From: Streptomyces sp. SirexAA-E
GTDB lineage: Bacteria; Actinomycetota; Actinomycetes; Streptomycetales; Streptomycetaceae
DNA: 64,000 nt
NCBI RefSeq assembly: GCF_000177195.2
Contig: NC_015953.1
Span: 6,386,001-6,450,000 of the forward strand
Reading direction: 5' to 3'
Below are positions 35,167-43,328 of the stretch, one piece after another. Within the stretch, counting starts at the first letter, position 1. Each line of letters begins with the position of its first letter. The translations under genes were made by a program, and so were the position numbers. The notes beneath the pieces were generated by a model, which was not told the origin of the DNA, searched no databases, and saw nothing but the letters and a program-made list of their open reading frames with translations.

Positions 35167-36372
35167 TCAGCCCTGGAACCGGTACTCCTCCAGGAGCCGG
35201 CGGCCGATGATCATTTTCTGGATCTCGGCGGTACCTTCACCGATCAGCAGCATCGGGGCCTCCCGGTAGAGGCGCTCGATCTCGTACTCCTTGGAGAAGC
35301 CGTAACCGCCGTGGATACGGAAGGCGTCCTCGACGACTTCCTTGCAGTACTCGGAGGCGAGGTACTTCGCCATCCCTGCCTCCAGGTCGTTCCGCTCCCC
35401 GGAGTCCTTTTTGCGCGCTGCATTGACCATCATCGCATGAGCGGCTTCGACCTTGGTGGCCATTTCGGCCAATTTGAACTGGATCGCCTGGTGCTGGGCG
35501 ATCGGCTTTCCGAAGGTTTGGCGCTGCTGGGCGTACGAGACGCCCAGTTCGAACGCACGCTGTGCGACGCCGCAACCACGCGCCGCGACATTCACGCGGC
35601 CCACTTCGACGCCGTCCATCATTTGGTAAAAACCTCGGCCGGTCGTGCCGCCCAGGACGCGATTGGCCGGAATGCGCAGTCCGTCCATGATGAGCTCGGT
35701 CGTGTCGACGCCCTTGTAGCCCATCTTGTCGATCTTCCCCGGGATGGTCAGACCGGGGCGGACCTCGCCGAAGCCCGCCTCCTTCTCCACCAGGAAGGTC
35801 GTCATCGACTTGTGCGGAGCCGTGCCCTCGGGGTGTCCTTCGTCACTCCGGCACAGAACCGCGACCAGGGTGGACGTGCCGCCGTTCGTCAGCCACATCT
35901 TCTGGCCGTTCAGAACGTACTCGTCCCCCTCCTTCACGCCCTTGGACGTGATCGCCGACACGTCCGAGCCCAGCGCCGGCTCCGACATCGAGAACGCGCC
36001 CCGCACCTCGCCCAGCGCCATCCGCGGCAGGAACGTGTCCTTCTGCTCCCGCGTCCCGTGCTGCTTGAGCATGTACGCCACGATGAAATGCGTGTTGATG
36101 ATGCCCGACACACTCATCCAGCCCCGGGCGATCTCCTCCACGCACAGCGCATAGGTGAGCAGCGACTCGCCCAGACCGCCGTACTCCTCCGGAATCATCA
36201 GCCCGAACAGGCCGAGTTCCTTGAGCCCTTCGACGATCTGCGTCGGGTACTCGTCGCGGTGCTCCAGCTGTGTGGCGACAGGAATGATCTCCTTGTCGAC
36301 GAAATCACGGACCGTGGAGAGGATTTCCCGCTGGACATCGGTCAGACCGGCGGTCTGCGCGAGTCGGCTCAT
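35167..36372 (-). CDS. mcd: Acyl-CoA dehydrogenase, probable (2S)-methylsuccinyl-CoA dehydrogenase
   Basis: A 401-aa FAD enzyme that in this setting should oxidise methylsuccinyl-CoA to mesaconyl-CoA. Family motifs: GAFSMSEPALGSDVSAI, KMWLTNGGTSTLV, and the active-site Glu in LIGEGTAEIQKM near the C-terminus. It is the last gene of the ethylmalonyl-CoA operon, starting 2 bp after mch; position is the main reason for the specific name, since the fold alone is shared by many dehydrogenases and proteobacterial Mcd proteins are longer. The 3' third uses noticeably more A/T-ending codons than its neighbours. Confidence 0.85.
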   Translation of the reverse strand: MSRLAQTAGLTDVQREILSTVRDFVDKEIIPVATQLEHRDEYPTQIVEGLKELGLFGLMIPEEYGGLGESLLTYALCVEEIARGWMSVSGIINTHFIVAYMLKQHGTREQKDTFLPRMALGEVRGAFSMSEPALGSDVSAITSKGVKEGDEYVLNGQKMWLTNGGTSTLVAVLCRSDEGHPEGTAPHKSMTTFLVEKEAGFGEVRPGLTIPGKIDKMGYKGVDTTELIMDGLRIPANRVLGGTTGRGFYQMMDGVEVGRVNVAARGCGVAQRAFELGVSYAQQRQTFGKPIAQHQAIQFKLAEMATKVEAAHAMMVNAARKKDSGERNDLEAGMAKYLASEYCKEVVEDAFRIHGGYGFSKEYEIERLYREAPMLLIGEGTAEIQKMIIGRRLLEEYRFQG

Positions 36373-36374
36373 GG

Positions 36375-36902
36375 CTACTTGTCCCCGTTCTTCTTCTGCG
36401 GCTCGACGAGTTCGGGGCGTCCGGGCTGCTCTCCGCCCCGCTCCTGGATGTACGTCTCGGTGGGCACCATCACCTTGCGGCGGAACACGCAGACGAGCGT
36501 GCCGTCCTGCTTGTAGCCCTTCGTCTCGACGTGGACGACGCCGCGGTCGCTCCTGGACCGCGACGGGGTCTTGTCCAGGACCGTCGTCTCGCCGTAGATC
36601 GTGTCGCCGTGGAAGGTCGGTGCCACGTGCTTCAGCGACTCCACCTCCAGATTGGCGATGGCCTTCCCGGAGACGTCCGGTACCGACATGCCGAGCAGCA
36701 GCGAGTAGACGTAGTTGCCGACCACGACGTTCCTCTTGAAGTCGGTCGTCCGCTCGGCGTAGTTGCTGTCCATGTGCAGCGGGTGGTGATTCATGGTCAG
36801 CAGACAGAAGAGGTGGTCGTCGTATTCCGTGACCGTCTTCCCGGGCCAGTGCTTGTAGACGGCACCGATCTCGAATTCCTCGAATGTGCGGCCGAATTGC
36901 AT
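36375..36902 (-). CDS. mch: MaoC-family dehydratase, probable mesaconyl-CoA hydratase
   Basis: A 175-aa hot-dog-fold (R)-hydratase. The start FGRTFEEFEIGAVYKHWPGK and the central NHHPLHMDSNYAERTTDF (D and H of the hydratase motif) are MaoC signatures, and VVVGNYVYSLLLGMS follows. In the pathway it hydrates mesaconyl-CoA to beta-methylmalyl-CoA. It lies 2 bp after mcl and 2 bp before mcd. The last 20 residues are a polar tail. Confidence 0.88.
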   Translation of the reverse strand: MQFGRTFEEFEIGAVYKHWPGKTVTEYDDHLFCLLTMNHHPLHMDSNYAERTTDFKRNVVVGNYVYSLLLGMSVPDVSGKAIANLEVESLKHVAPTFHGDTIYGETTVLDKTPSRSRSDRGVVHVETKGYKQDGTLVCVFRRKVMVPTETYIQERGGEQPGRPELVEPQKKNGDK

Positions 36903-36904
36903 GG

Positions 36905-37879
36905 TCAGGCCTCCGGTGCTTCGAACTTCGAGGTGCGCCGCATGCCGGCTGCCCGGCCCTTGCCCGCCACGACCAGGGCCATCTTGCGGCTGGCCTCGTC
37001 GATCATCTCGTCGCCGAGCATCGCCGACCCCTTCTTGCCGCCCTCCTCCGAGGTGCACCAGTCGTACGCGTCGAGGATCAGCTCGGCGTGGTCGTAGTCG
37101 TCCTGCGAGGGCGAGAACACCTCGTTGGCGGCGTCGACCTGACCGGGGTGCAGCACCCACTTGCCGTCGAAGCCCAGCGCCGCCGCACGGCCCGCGACCT
37201 CGCGGTACGCGTCCACGTCACGGATCTGGAGGAACGGGCCGTCGATGGCCTGGAGGTCGTGCGCACGGGCGGCCATCAGGATCCGCATCAGGATGTAGTG
37301 GTAGGCGTCCGCCGGGTAGCCGGGCGGCTGCTGGCCCACGACCAGGGTCTTCATGTTGATGGAGGCCATGAAGTCGGCCGGGCCGAAGATCAGGGTCTCC
37401 AGCCGGGGCGAGGCGGCGGCGATGTCGTCGATGTTCACCAGGCCCTTGGCGTTCTCGATCTGCGCCTCGATGCCGATACGCCCCACCTCGAAGCCCATCG
37501 TCTTCTCGATCTGGGTCAGCAGCAGGTCCAGCGCCACGACCTGCTGGGCGTCCTGGACCTTGGGCAGCATGACGCAGTCCAGGTTCGGGCCCGCGCCCTC
37601 GACGACCGTGACCACGTCGCGGTAGGTCCAGTGCGTCGTCCAGTCGTTGACCCGCACCACCCGGGTCTTGCCGCTCCAGTCGCCCTTGTTGAGCGCGTCC
37701 ACGATGGTGTGGCGGGCGCCCTCCTTGGCGAGCGGCGCGCAGGCGTCCTCCAGGTCCAGGAAGACCTGGTCGGCCGGCAGCCCCTGGGCCTTCTCCAGGA
37801 AGCGGGGGTTGGAGCCGGGTACCGCCAGGCAGGAGCGGCGCGGACGCAGCCGGTTCACGGGCGACGCGGGGGTAGTCAT
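36905..37879 (-). CDS. mcl: HpcH/HpaI-family CoA lyase, probable (S)-malyl-CoA/beta-methylmalyl-CoA lyase
   Basis: A 324-aa TIM-barrel lyase of the CitE group. RRSCLAVPGSNPRFLEKA, VFLDLEDACAP (metal-binding acidic loop, about 39-49) and the second acidic site in IGIEAQIENAKGLVNID (about 137-153) are intact. It should cleave beta-methylmalyl-CoA to glyoxylate and propionyl-CoA, the carbon-releasing step of the pathway. The ATG overlaps the ecm stop (ATGA). Confidence 0.9.
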   Translation of the reverse strand: MTTPASPVNRLRPRRSCLAVPGSNPRFLEKAQGLPADQVFLDLEDACAPLAKEGARHTIVDALNKGDWSGKTRVVRVNDWTTHWTYRDVVTVVEGAGPNLDCVMLPKVQDAQQVVALDLLLTQIEKTMGFEVGRIGIEAQIENAKGLVNIDDIAAASPRLETLIFGPADFMASINMKTLVVGQQPPGYPADAYHYILMRILMAARAHDLQAIDGPFLQIRDVDAYREVAGRAAALGFDGKWVLHPGQVDAANEVFSPSQDDYDHAELILDAYDWCTSEEGGKKGSAMLGDEMIDEASRKMALVVAGKGRAAGMRRTSKFEAPEA

Positions 37880-39888
37880 GCGGGGACCTCCAGAGGGTCG
37901 AGCTTGTTCGCTTTCCGGATCTCGTCGACGATACGGCCGATGATCTCCGTGATACCGAAGTCCTTCGGGGTGAAGACGGCGGCGACGCCCGCCGCGATCA
38001 GGGCGTTCGCGTCGGCCGGCGGGATGATGCCGCCGGCGATCACCGGGATGTCGGTGGCACCGGCCTCGCGCAGCCGGGTCAGTACGTCGGGCACCAGCTC
38101 GGCGTGCGAGCCGGACAGGACGGACAGGCCGACGCAGTGCACGTCCTCGGCCAGCGCGGCGTCGGTGATCTGCTCGGGGGTCAGCCTGATCCCCTGGTAG
38201 ACCACCTCGAAGCCGGCGTCCCTGGCGCGCACCGCGATCTGCTCGGCGCCGTTGGAGTGCCCGTCCAGGCCGGGCTTGCCCACCAGGAGCCGCAGGCGCC
38301 CCACGCCCAGGTCACCGGCGGTGCGGGCGGCCTTCTCGCGGACCAGGGCGAGCGGGGTGCCCGGCTCCGCGGTGACCGCGAGCGGGGCGGAGGAGACGCC
38401 CGTGGGCGCACGGAACTCGCCGAACACGTCGCGCAGGGCCCATGACCACTCACCCGTGGTGACGCCCGCCCGCGCACACTCGACGGTCGCCTCCATCATG
38501 TTCTCGGTGCCCGCCGCGGCCTTCTTCAGGGCCGCCAGCGCCTCCGTGGCGCGCGCCTCGTCACGGTTGTCGCGCCACTCGTGCAGCGCGGCGACGACCC
38601 GCGCCTCGTTCTCCGGGTCCACCGTCATGATCGCGGCGTCCAGGTCCGCGGTCAGCGGGTTCGGCTCGGTGCTCTCGTAGACGTTGACGCCGACGATCTT
38701 CTCCTCGCCGCCCTCGATCCTGGCCCGCCGGGCCGCGTGCGAGGAGACCAGCTCCGACTTGAGGTAGCCGGACTCGACGGCCGCCATCGCGCCGCCCATC
38801 TGCTGGATCCGGTCGATCTCGGCCAGCGACTCGGTGACCAGCTCCTCCACCTTGGCCTCGATCACATGGGAACCGGCGAAGATGTCCTCGTACTCCAGCA
38901 GGTCGCTCTCGTGCGCCAGCACCTGCTGGATGCGCAGCGACCACTGCTGGTCCCAGGGGCGGGGCAGGCCCAGCGCCTCGTTCCAGGCGGGCAGCTGCAC
39001 CGCGCGGGCGCGGGCGTCCTTGGAGAGGGTGACGGCCAGCATCTCCAGGACGATGCGCTGGACGTTGTTCTCCGGCTGCGCCTCGGTCAGTCCGAGCGAG
39101 TTGACCTGCACGCCGTAACGGAAGCGCCGCTGCTTCGGGTTCACGACGTCGTAGCGCTCACGGGTCACCCGGTCCCAGATGCGCCCGAAGGCACGCATCT
39201 TGCACATCTCCTCGATGAAGCGGACGCCCGCGTTCACGAAGAAGGAGATGCGGGCGACGACGTCACCGAACCGCTCCTGGGGCACCTGACCCGAGTCGCG
39301 CACCGCGTCCAGCACCGCGATGGCCGTCGACATGGCGTACGCGATCTCCTGGACCGGGGTGGCCCCCGCCTCCTGGAGGTGGTAGCTGCAGATGTTGATC
39401 GGGTTCCACCGGGGGATGCGGTTGACCGTGTACGTGATCATGTCGGTGGTCAGCCGCAGCGAGGGTCCCGGCGGGAAGACGTGCGTCCCGCGCGAGAGGT
39501 ACTCCTTGACGATGTCGTTCTGCGTGGTGCCCTGGAGCTTGTCCGCGTCGGCGCCCTGCTCCTCGGCGACGACCTGGTAGAGCGCCAGCAGCCACATCGC
39601 GGTGGCGTTGATCGTCATGGAGGTGTTCATCTGCTCCAGCGGGATGTCCTGGAACAGCCGGCGCATGTCACCGAGGTGCGAGACGGGGACCCCGACCCGG
39701 CCCACCTCGCCGCGGGCGAGGACGTGGTCGGGGTCGTAACCGGTCTGGGTGGGCAGGTCGAAGGCGACCGAGAGGCCCGTCTGGCCCTTGGCGAGGTTGC
39801 GCCGGTAGAGCTCGTTGGACGCCTCGGCGGTCGAATGGCCCGCGTACGTCCGCATGAGCCACGGGCGGTCCTTCTGACGTTCGGTCAT
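37876..39888 (-). CDS. ecm: Ethylmalonyl-CoA mutase (adenosylcobalamin-dependent)
   Basis: A 670-aa single-chain B12 mutase that rearranges ethylmalonyl-CoA to methylsuccinyl-CoA. The TIM-barrel substrate domain spans about residues 1-510 (RTYAGHSTAEASNELYRRNL; SVAFDLPTQTGYDPDH). The C-terminal B12 domain (about 535-660) carries the lower-axial His in KPGLDGHSNGAEQIAVRARD, then LSVLSGSH and VIAGGIIP. It is close to methylmalonyl-CoA mutase, but its place directly after ccr (9 bp) and before mcl points to the ethylmalonyl-specific branch. In older annotation it is meaA. Confidence 0.93.
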   Translation of the reverse strand: MTERQKDRPWLMRTYAGHSTAEASNELYRRNLAKGQTGLSVAFDLPTQTGYDPDHVLARGEVGRVGVPVSHLGDMRRLFQDIPLEQMNTSMTINATAMWLLALYQVVAEEQGADADKLQGTTQNDIVKEYLSRGTHVFPPGPSLRLTTDMITYTVNRIPRWNPINICSYHLQEAGATPVQEIAYAMSTAIAVLDAVRDSGQVPQERFGDVVARISFFVNAGVRFIEEMCKMRAFGRIWDRVTRERYDVVNPKQRRFRYGVQVNSLGLTEAQPENNVQRIVLEMLAVTLSKDARARAVQLPAWNEALGLPRPWDQQWSLRIQQVLAHESDLLEYEDIFAGSHVIEAKVEELVTESLAEIDRIQQMGGAMAAVESGYLKSELVSSHAARRARIEGGEEKIVGVNVYESTEPNPLTADLDAAIMTVDPENEARVVAALHEWRDNRDEARATEALAALKKAAAGTENMMEATVECARAGVTTGEWSWALRDVFGEFRAPTGVSSAPLAVTAEPGTPLALVREKAARTAGDLGVGRLRLLVGKPGLDGHSNGAEQIAVRARDAGFEVVYQGIRLTPEQITDAALAEDVHCVGLSVLSGSHAELVPDVLTRLREAGATDIPVIAGGIIPPADANALIAAGVAAVFTPKDFGITEIIGRIVDEIRKANKLDPLEVPA

Positions 39889-39897
39889 CGCGGGACC

Positions 39898-41235
39898 TCA
39901 GATGTCACGGAAGCGGTTGATGGCGTCGAGGTGCTGCTCGCGCAGCTCCGTGTCACGCACGCCCAGCCCCTCGCGGGGGGCCAGCGCGAGGACGCCGACC
40001 TTGCCCTGGTGGAGGTTGCGGTGCACGTCGTACGCGGCCTGGCCGGTGTCTTCGAGCGAGTACACCTTGGAGAGCGTCGGGTGGATCCTCCCCTTGGCGA
40101 CCAGCCGGTTCGCCTCCCACGCCTCGCGGTAGTTGGCGAAGTGCGAGCCGATGATCCGCTTCAGCGACATCCACAGGTAGCGGTTGTCGTACTCGTGGTT
40201 GTAGCCCGAGGTCGAGGCGCAGGTGACGATCGTGCCGCCCTTGCGGGTCACGTAGACGCTCGCGCCGAAGGTCTCGCGGCCCGGGTGCTCGAAGACGATG
40301 TCCACGTCCTCGCCGCCGGTCAGTTCGCGGATGCGCTTGCCGAACCGCTTCCATTCGCGCGGGTCCTGGTGGTGCTCGTCCTTCCAGAACCGGAAGTCCT
40401 CGGCGGTGCGGTCGATGATCGCGCTCGCGCCCATCTTCCGGCAGATCTCGGCCTTCTGTTCGCTGGAGACGACACAGATCGGGTTGGCGCCGCCGGCCAG
40501 GGCGAACTGCGTGGCGTACGAGCCGAGTCCGCCGCTCGCGCCCCAGATCAGCACGTTGTCGCCCTGCTTCATGCCCGCGCCGTTGCGCGAGACGAGCTGG
40601 CGGTACGCGGTGGAGTTGACCAGGCCCGGGGCGGCGGCCTCCTCCCAGCTGAGGTGCTTCGGCTTCGGCATCAGCTGGTTCGACTTCACCAGGGCGATCT
40701 CCGCCAGGCCGCCGAAGTTGGTCTCGAAGCCCCAGATGCGCTGCTCCGGGTCGAGCATCGTGTCGTTGTGGCCGTCGGAGGACTCCAGCTCGACCGAGAG
40801 GCAGTGCGCGACGACCTCGTCACCCGGGTTCCAGGCGTTGACGCCGGGGCCGGTGCGCAGGACGACGCCCGCCAGGTCGGAGCCGATGACGTGGTACGGC
40901 AGGTCGTGGCGCCTGGTGAGGTCGCTCAGCTTGCCGTACCGCTCCAGGAAGCCGAAGGTCGACAGCGGCTCGAAGATCGAGGTCCAGACGGAGTTGTAGT
41001 TGACCGAGCTGGCCATGACGGCGACGAGCGCCTCGCCGGGACCGAGCTCGGGGACCGGCACCTCGTCCAGGTGCAGGGACGTGCGGGGGTCCTTGTCGCG
41101 CGTGGCGAGCCCGGCGAACATCTCGGTCTCGTCCTTGTGCACGGTCACGGCACGGTACGACTCGGGGACGGACAGAGCCGCGAAGTCGGCGGTGGTGCTG
41201 TCCGGCGACTGGATCGCGTCCAGGATTTCCTTCAC
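39898..41235 (-). CDS. ccr: Crotonyl-CoA carboxylase/reductase
   Basis: A 445-aa NADPH enzyme of the MDR family that reduces and carboxylates crotonyl-CoA to (2S)-ethylmalonyl-CoA, the entry of the pathway and a source of ethyl extender units for polyketides. All four residues known to hold CO2 in this enzyme are at their expected numbers: N81 (NYNSVW), F170 and E171 (WGFETNFGG), and H365 (GSHFANYREAW). The nucleotide loop is WGASGGLGSYATQ (about 231-243). GTG 41235 has GGAGG 6-7 bp upstream. It is the first gene of the ccr-ecm-mcl-mch-mcd operon, with a strong promoter and adjacent operator-like palindrome at 41470-41511. Confidence 0.96.
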   Translation of the reverse strand: MKEILDAIQSPDSTTADFAALSVPESYRAVTVHKDETEMFAGLATRDKDPRTSLHLDEVPVPELGPGEALVAVMASSVNYNSVWTSIFEPLSTFGFLERYGKLSDLTRRHDLPYHVIGSDLAGVVLRTGPGVNAWNPGDEVVAHCLSVELESSDGHNDTMLDPEQRIWGFETNFGGLAEIALVKSNQLMPKPKHLSWEEAAAPGLVNSTAYRQLVSRNGAGMKQGDNVLIWGASGGLGSYATQFALAGGANPICVVSSEQKAEICRKMGASAIIDRTAEDFRFWKDEHHQDPREWKRFGKRIRELTGGEDVDIVFEHPGRETFGASVYVTRKGGTIVTCASTSGYNHEYDNRYLWMSLKRIIGSHFANYREAWEANRLVAKGRIHPTLSKVYSLEDTGQAAYDVHRNLHQGKVGVLALAPREGLGVRDTELREQHLDAINRFRDI

Positions 41236-41598
41236 GGTGGTGCCTCCGGCAGATCGGGTCCCCGGCGTCGAGGGAACGCCTCAGGGGCCCCTTGGGCAGG
41301 GAACGGTGCGGTGTGGAGGTTGTGCCGTCGGTTCGGCGGTGGTGCTGCGGCGTGCTCGGTGGAGCGGAAGGGATGCCTGTGACGCAGGCGTCCGGGCGCG
41401 CGGACCGTGGTCTGCGGGGACAGCCGGCGCACGAATGAGTTTCTGCGCGCCGGCCGCCCGGACACCTTCAACGTATGGCACTGCGTGACAGCTGACAAGG
41501 CACCGAGTGCCAACAATTTCTCTCACTTGTCATCCCCGCGTCACGCATGAGCGCCATCGTGGGGGGAATGCCGGATCGATCCCGTTGTGGAAGGCGGC
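41236..41598. other. Intergenic region with ccr leader
   Basis: No gene is seen. It contains a leader of roughly 230 nt for ccr, the promoter at 41470-41511, and an AT-richer stretch (41510-41540) upstream of it. Confidence 0.5.
41470..41511 (-). promoter_or_regulatory. ccr operon promoter with adjacent palindrome
   Basis: Minus-strand TTGTCA (41493-41498) and TACGTT (41470-41475) are 17 bp apart. Immediately upstream of the -35 lies GGCACCGAGTGCC (41499-41511), a perfect 5-3-5 palindrome, placed where an activator or repressor could touch the polymerase. A further GGCAC half-site lies inside the spacer. Confidence 0.6.
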
Positions 41599-42390
41599 CT
41601 ACGACGTGGTGCGGTACACGTACGGCGTGGTGGTGCTCAGGGTGCTGAACCCGAGCCTGCCCAGGATCGGCGCCGACCGGTCGGTCGCGTCGACCTGGAG
41701 GTGGCGGTAGCCGAGCTCCGCCGCGAGACGGGCCCGGTGGGCGACCAGGGCCCGGTAGATGCCCCTGCCCCGCCAGGGCTTCGCCGTCCCGCCGCCCCAG
41801 AGGCCGGCGAAACCGGTGCCGGGGTGCAGTTCCATCCGGGCCGAGCTGACCGGTTCGTCGCCCGCCAGTGCCACCACCGCGACGAACGTGCCGGGCGGGC
41901 CGTCGAGTCCGGCCAGGGCCTGGTGGCGCAGCCGCGACCCGTCGGTGCCGAAGGCCTCCTCGTGCGCGCGCACCATCAGCTCCACCCCGGCCGCGTCGGT
42001 CACGGGCTCCAGCCGGACCCCCTCGGGGAGCCGCACGCCGGTGGCGAGGTCCGCGACCGGGGCGACGAGCAGGGCCTCCGTGGGTTCGGCCTCGAAACCG
42101 GCCGCCGTGAGCAGCTCACCGAGCGAGGCGGGGTCGTCGTGCGCGTACCGCTTCCACTCGAACTCGCCGATCCCCAGCGCCGTGTAGTGCTCGATCTGCG
42201 CCGCGATCTCGGCCCGAGCGTCGGCGGGGGAGAGGCCGGGGGCGCTCCAGACGACCCCGCTCCAGTCGTCGGCGCCGCCGGTCTGCCGTACGACCGCACC
42301 CACCCGTTCGACGCGCACACCGGGGCCGCCGGGGCGGGCGTGTTCGCGGATCTCGCGGTCGAAGAGGGCCAGTGTTCCGAGGGGTTCCAT
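41599..42390 (-). CDS. GNAT family N-acetyltransferase
   Basis: A 263-aa protein with a tandem-GNAT layout: a weak N-terminal half and a C-terminal acetyl-CoA domain (about residues 120-260) with the pyrophosphate loop in GGGTAKPWRGRGIYRALVAH and the closing LGFSTLSTTTPYVY. It would acetylate an amine on an unknown substrate. ATG 42390 is the first sensible start; no clear ribosome site is visible. It lies upstream of ccr on the same strand, 363 bp away, and is not clearly part of that operon. Confidence 0.82.
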   Translation of the reverse strand: MEPLGTLALFDREIREHARPGGPGVRVERVGAVVRQTGGADDWSGVVWSAPGLSPADARAEIAAQIEHYTALGIGEFEWKRYAHDDPASLGELLTAAGFEAEPTEALLVAPVADLATGVRLPEGVRLEPVTDAAGVELMVRAHEEAFGTDGSRLRHQALAGLDGPPGTFVAVVALAGDEPVSSARMELHPGTGFAGLWGGGTAKPWRGRGIYRALVAHRARLAAELGYRHLQVDATDRSAPILGRLGFSTLSTTTPYVYRTTS

Positions 42391-42518
42391 CCACGCATCG
42401 GAGCACGGACCCCGTGGCCGTGCCATCGAGTTTCCGGGCCCGGGGCGTCAACGCGGCCGCGCGGGGCACACGGAAGTGATCTTGAGCAGGTCACGAGGAG
42501 CTAGGGGGTGGGCACCCG

Positions 42519-43319
42519 ATGCCGATACCGATGCGCGGCCGCGTCCGGGGAAGCCGCAGATCCACATTCGACGTCCGTCGCACGGCGCTGGGGTTCGTCC
42601 TCCTCGCCGTACTGGTCTGCGGTGTCGGGCTGACACTCCGCACCGCCCTGGCGAGCGCCGAGCGGCACCCGGTGCCCGCCGCGGCCGTGCTCGTGGTGCT
42701 GGTGACCGGAGCGGTGGCCCTCCTGCGCCGCCGCCGCAACCGCAGGGCGGCGGCCCGGGGCGCGGTGGCGGCCGTCGAGACCGCGTACGAGGTGGTGGAC
42801 GCCGCCCTCGCCGAACCGGCCCCCGCCGAGCCCGCGCCCGCCTACGAGCCGGCCCCGCCGGCCTATGAGCCGGCCCCGCCCACCGCCGGACCGGCAGCTT
42901 CGGAGCCGGTGGACTGGGAGGCCATGGACCCGTACGACTTCGAGGAGGCCGTGGCCGCCCTCTGCCGCCGGGACGGCTGCCCCGACGCCGAGGTCGTCGG
43001 CGGCGCGGGCGACCTGGGGGCGGACGTGGTGGCCACCACGCCGGACGGCCGCCGCCTGGTCGTCCAGTGCAAGCGGTACACGGCCGAGAACAAGGTCGGC
43101 TCGCAGGACCTCCAGCGCTTCGGCGGCACCTGCTACGCCGTCCACGGGGCGAGCACGGCCGTCGTCGTCACCACCAGCACCTTCACCGAACCGGCCCTGG
43201 AGTACGCCGCGCAGTGCGGCATCGTCTGCGTCGACCTGGCCGGGCTGACCGCGTGGGGCGAGGACGGTGCGCCGCTGCCCTGGCACACCCGGCCGGCCGC
43301 GCTGCCCGTCGAGGGCTGA
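42519..43319 (+). CDS. Membrane-anchored Mrr-type restriction endonuclease-like protein
   Basis: A 266-aa protein. Two hydrophobic segments (about residues 22-42 and 52-68) separated by a short loop are followed by a basic cluster (RRRRNRR) and a Pro/Ala linker with AYEPAPP repeats. The C-terminal domain (about 130-260) is an Mrr-like PD-(D/E)xK nuclease: DFEEAVAALCRRDGC, GDLGADVVATTPDGRRLVVQ and CKRYTAENKVG with the D...QCK catalytic set. The nuclease would face the cytoplasm beside the membrane. It could act on foreign, methylated or transported DNA; such proteins are widespread in streptomycetes but untested. Confidence 0.8.
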   Translation: MPIPMRGRVRGSRRSTFDVRRTALGFVLLAVLVCGVGLTLRTALASAERHPVPAAAVLVVLVTGAVALLRRRRNRRAAARGAVAAVETAYEVVDAALAEPAPAEPAPAYEPAPPAYEPAPPTAGPAASEPVDWEAMDPYDFEEAVAALCRRDGCPDAEVVGGAGDLGADVVATTPDGRRLVVQCKRYTAENKVGSQDLQRFGGTCYAVHGASTAVVVTTSTFTEPALEYAAQCGIVCVDLAGLTAWGEDGAPLPWHTRPAALPVEG

Positions 43320-43328
43320 ACGGTCCGC

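Noticed and set aside
38581..41382. A very long open frame (over 900 codons) on the plus strand opposite ccr and ecm
   Set aside because: It is the antisense of two clear enzymes; its protein is rich in Arg, Asp, Val and Gly with no domain, and long antisense frames are normal at this GC content.
41236..41469. Cobalamin riboswitch in the ccr leader
   Set aside because: The operon includes a B12-dependent mutase, but I could not find the conserved B12-box sequence or its stem layout in the leader.
41499..41511. HrcA/CIRCE-type element before ccr because of GGCACTC-like bases
   Set aside because: CIRCE needs TTAGCACTC-N9-GAGTGCTAA; here the arms are only 5 bp with a 3-bp gap.
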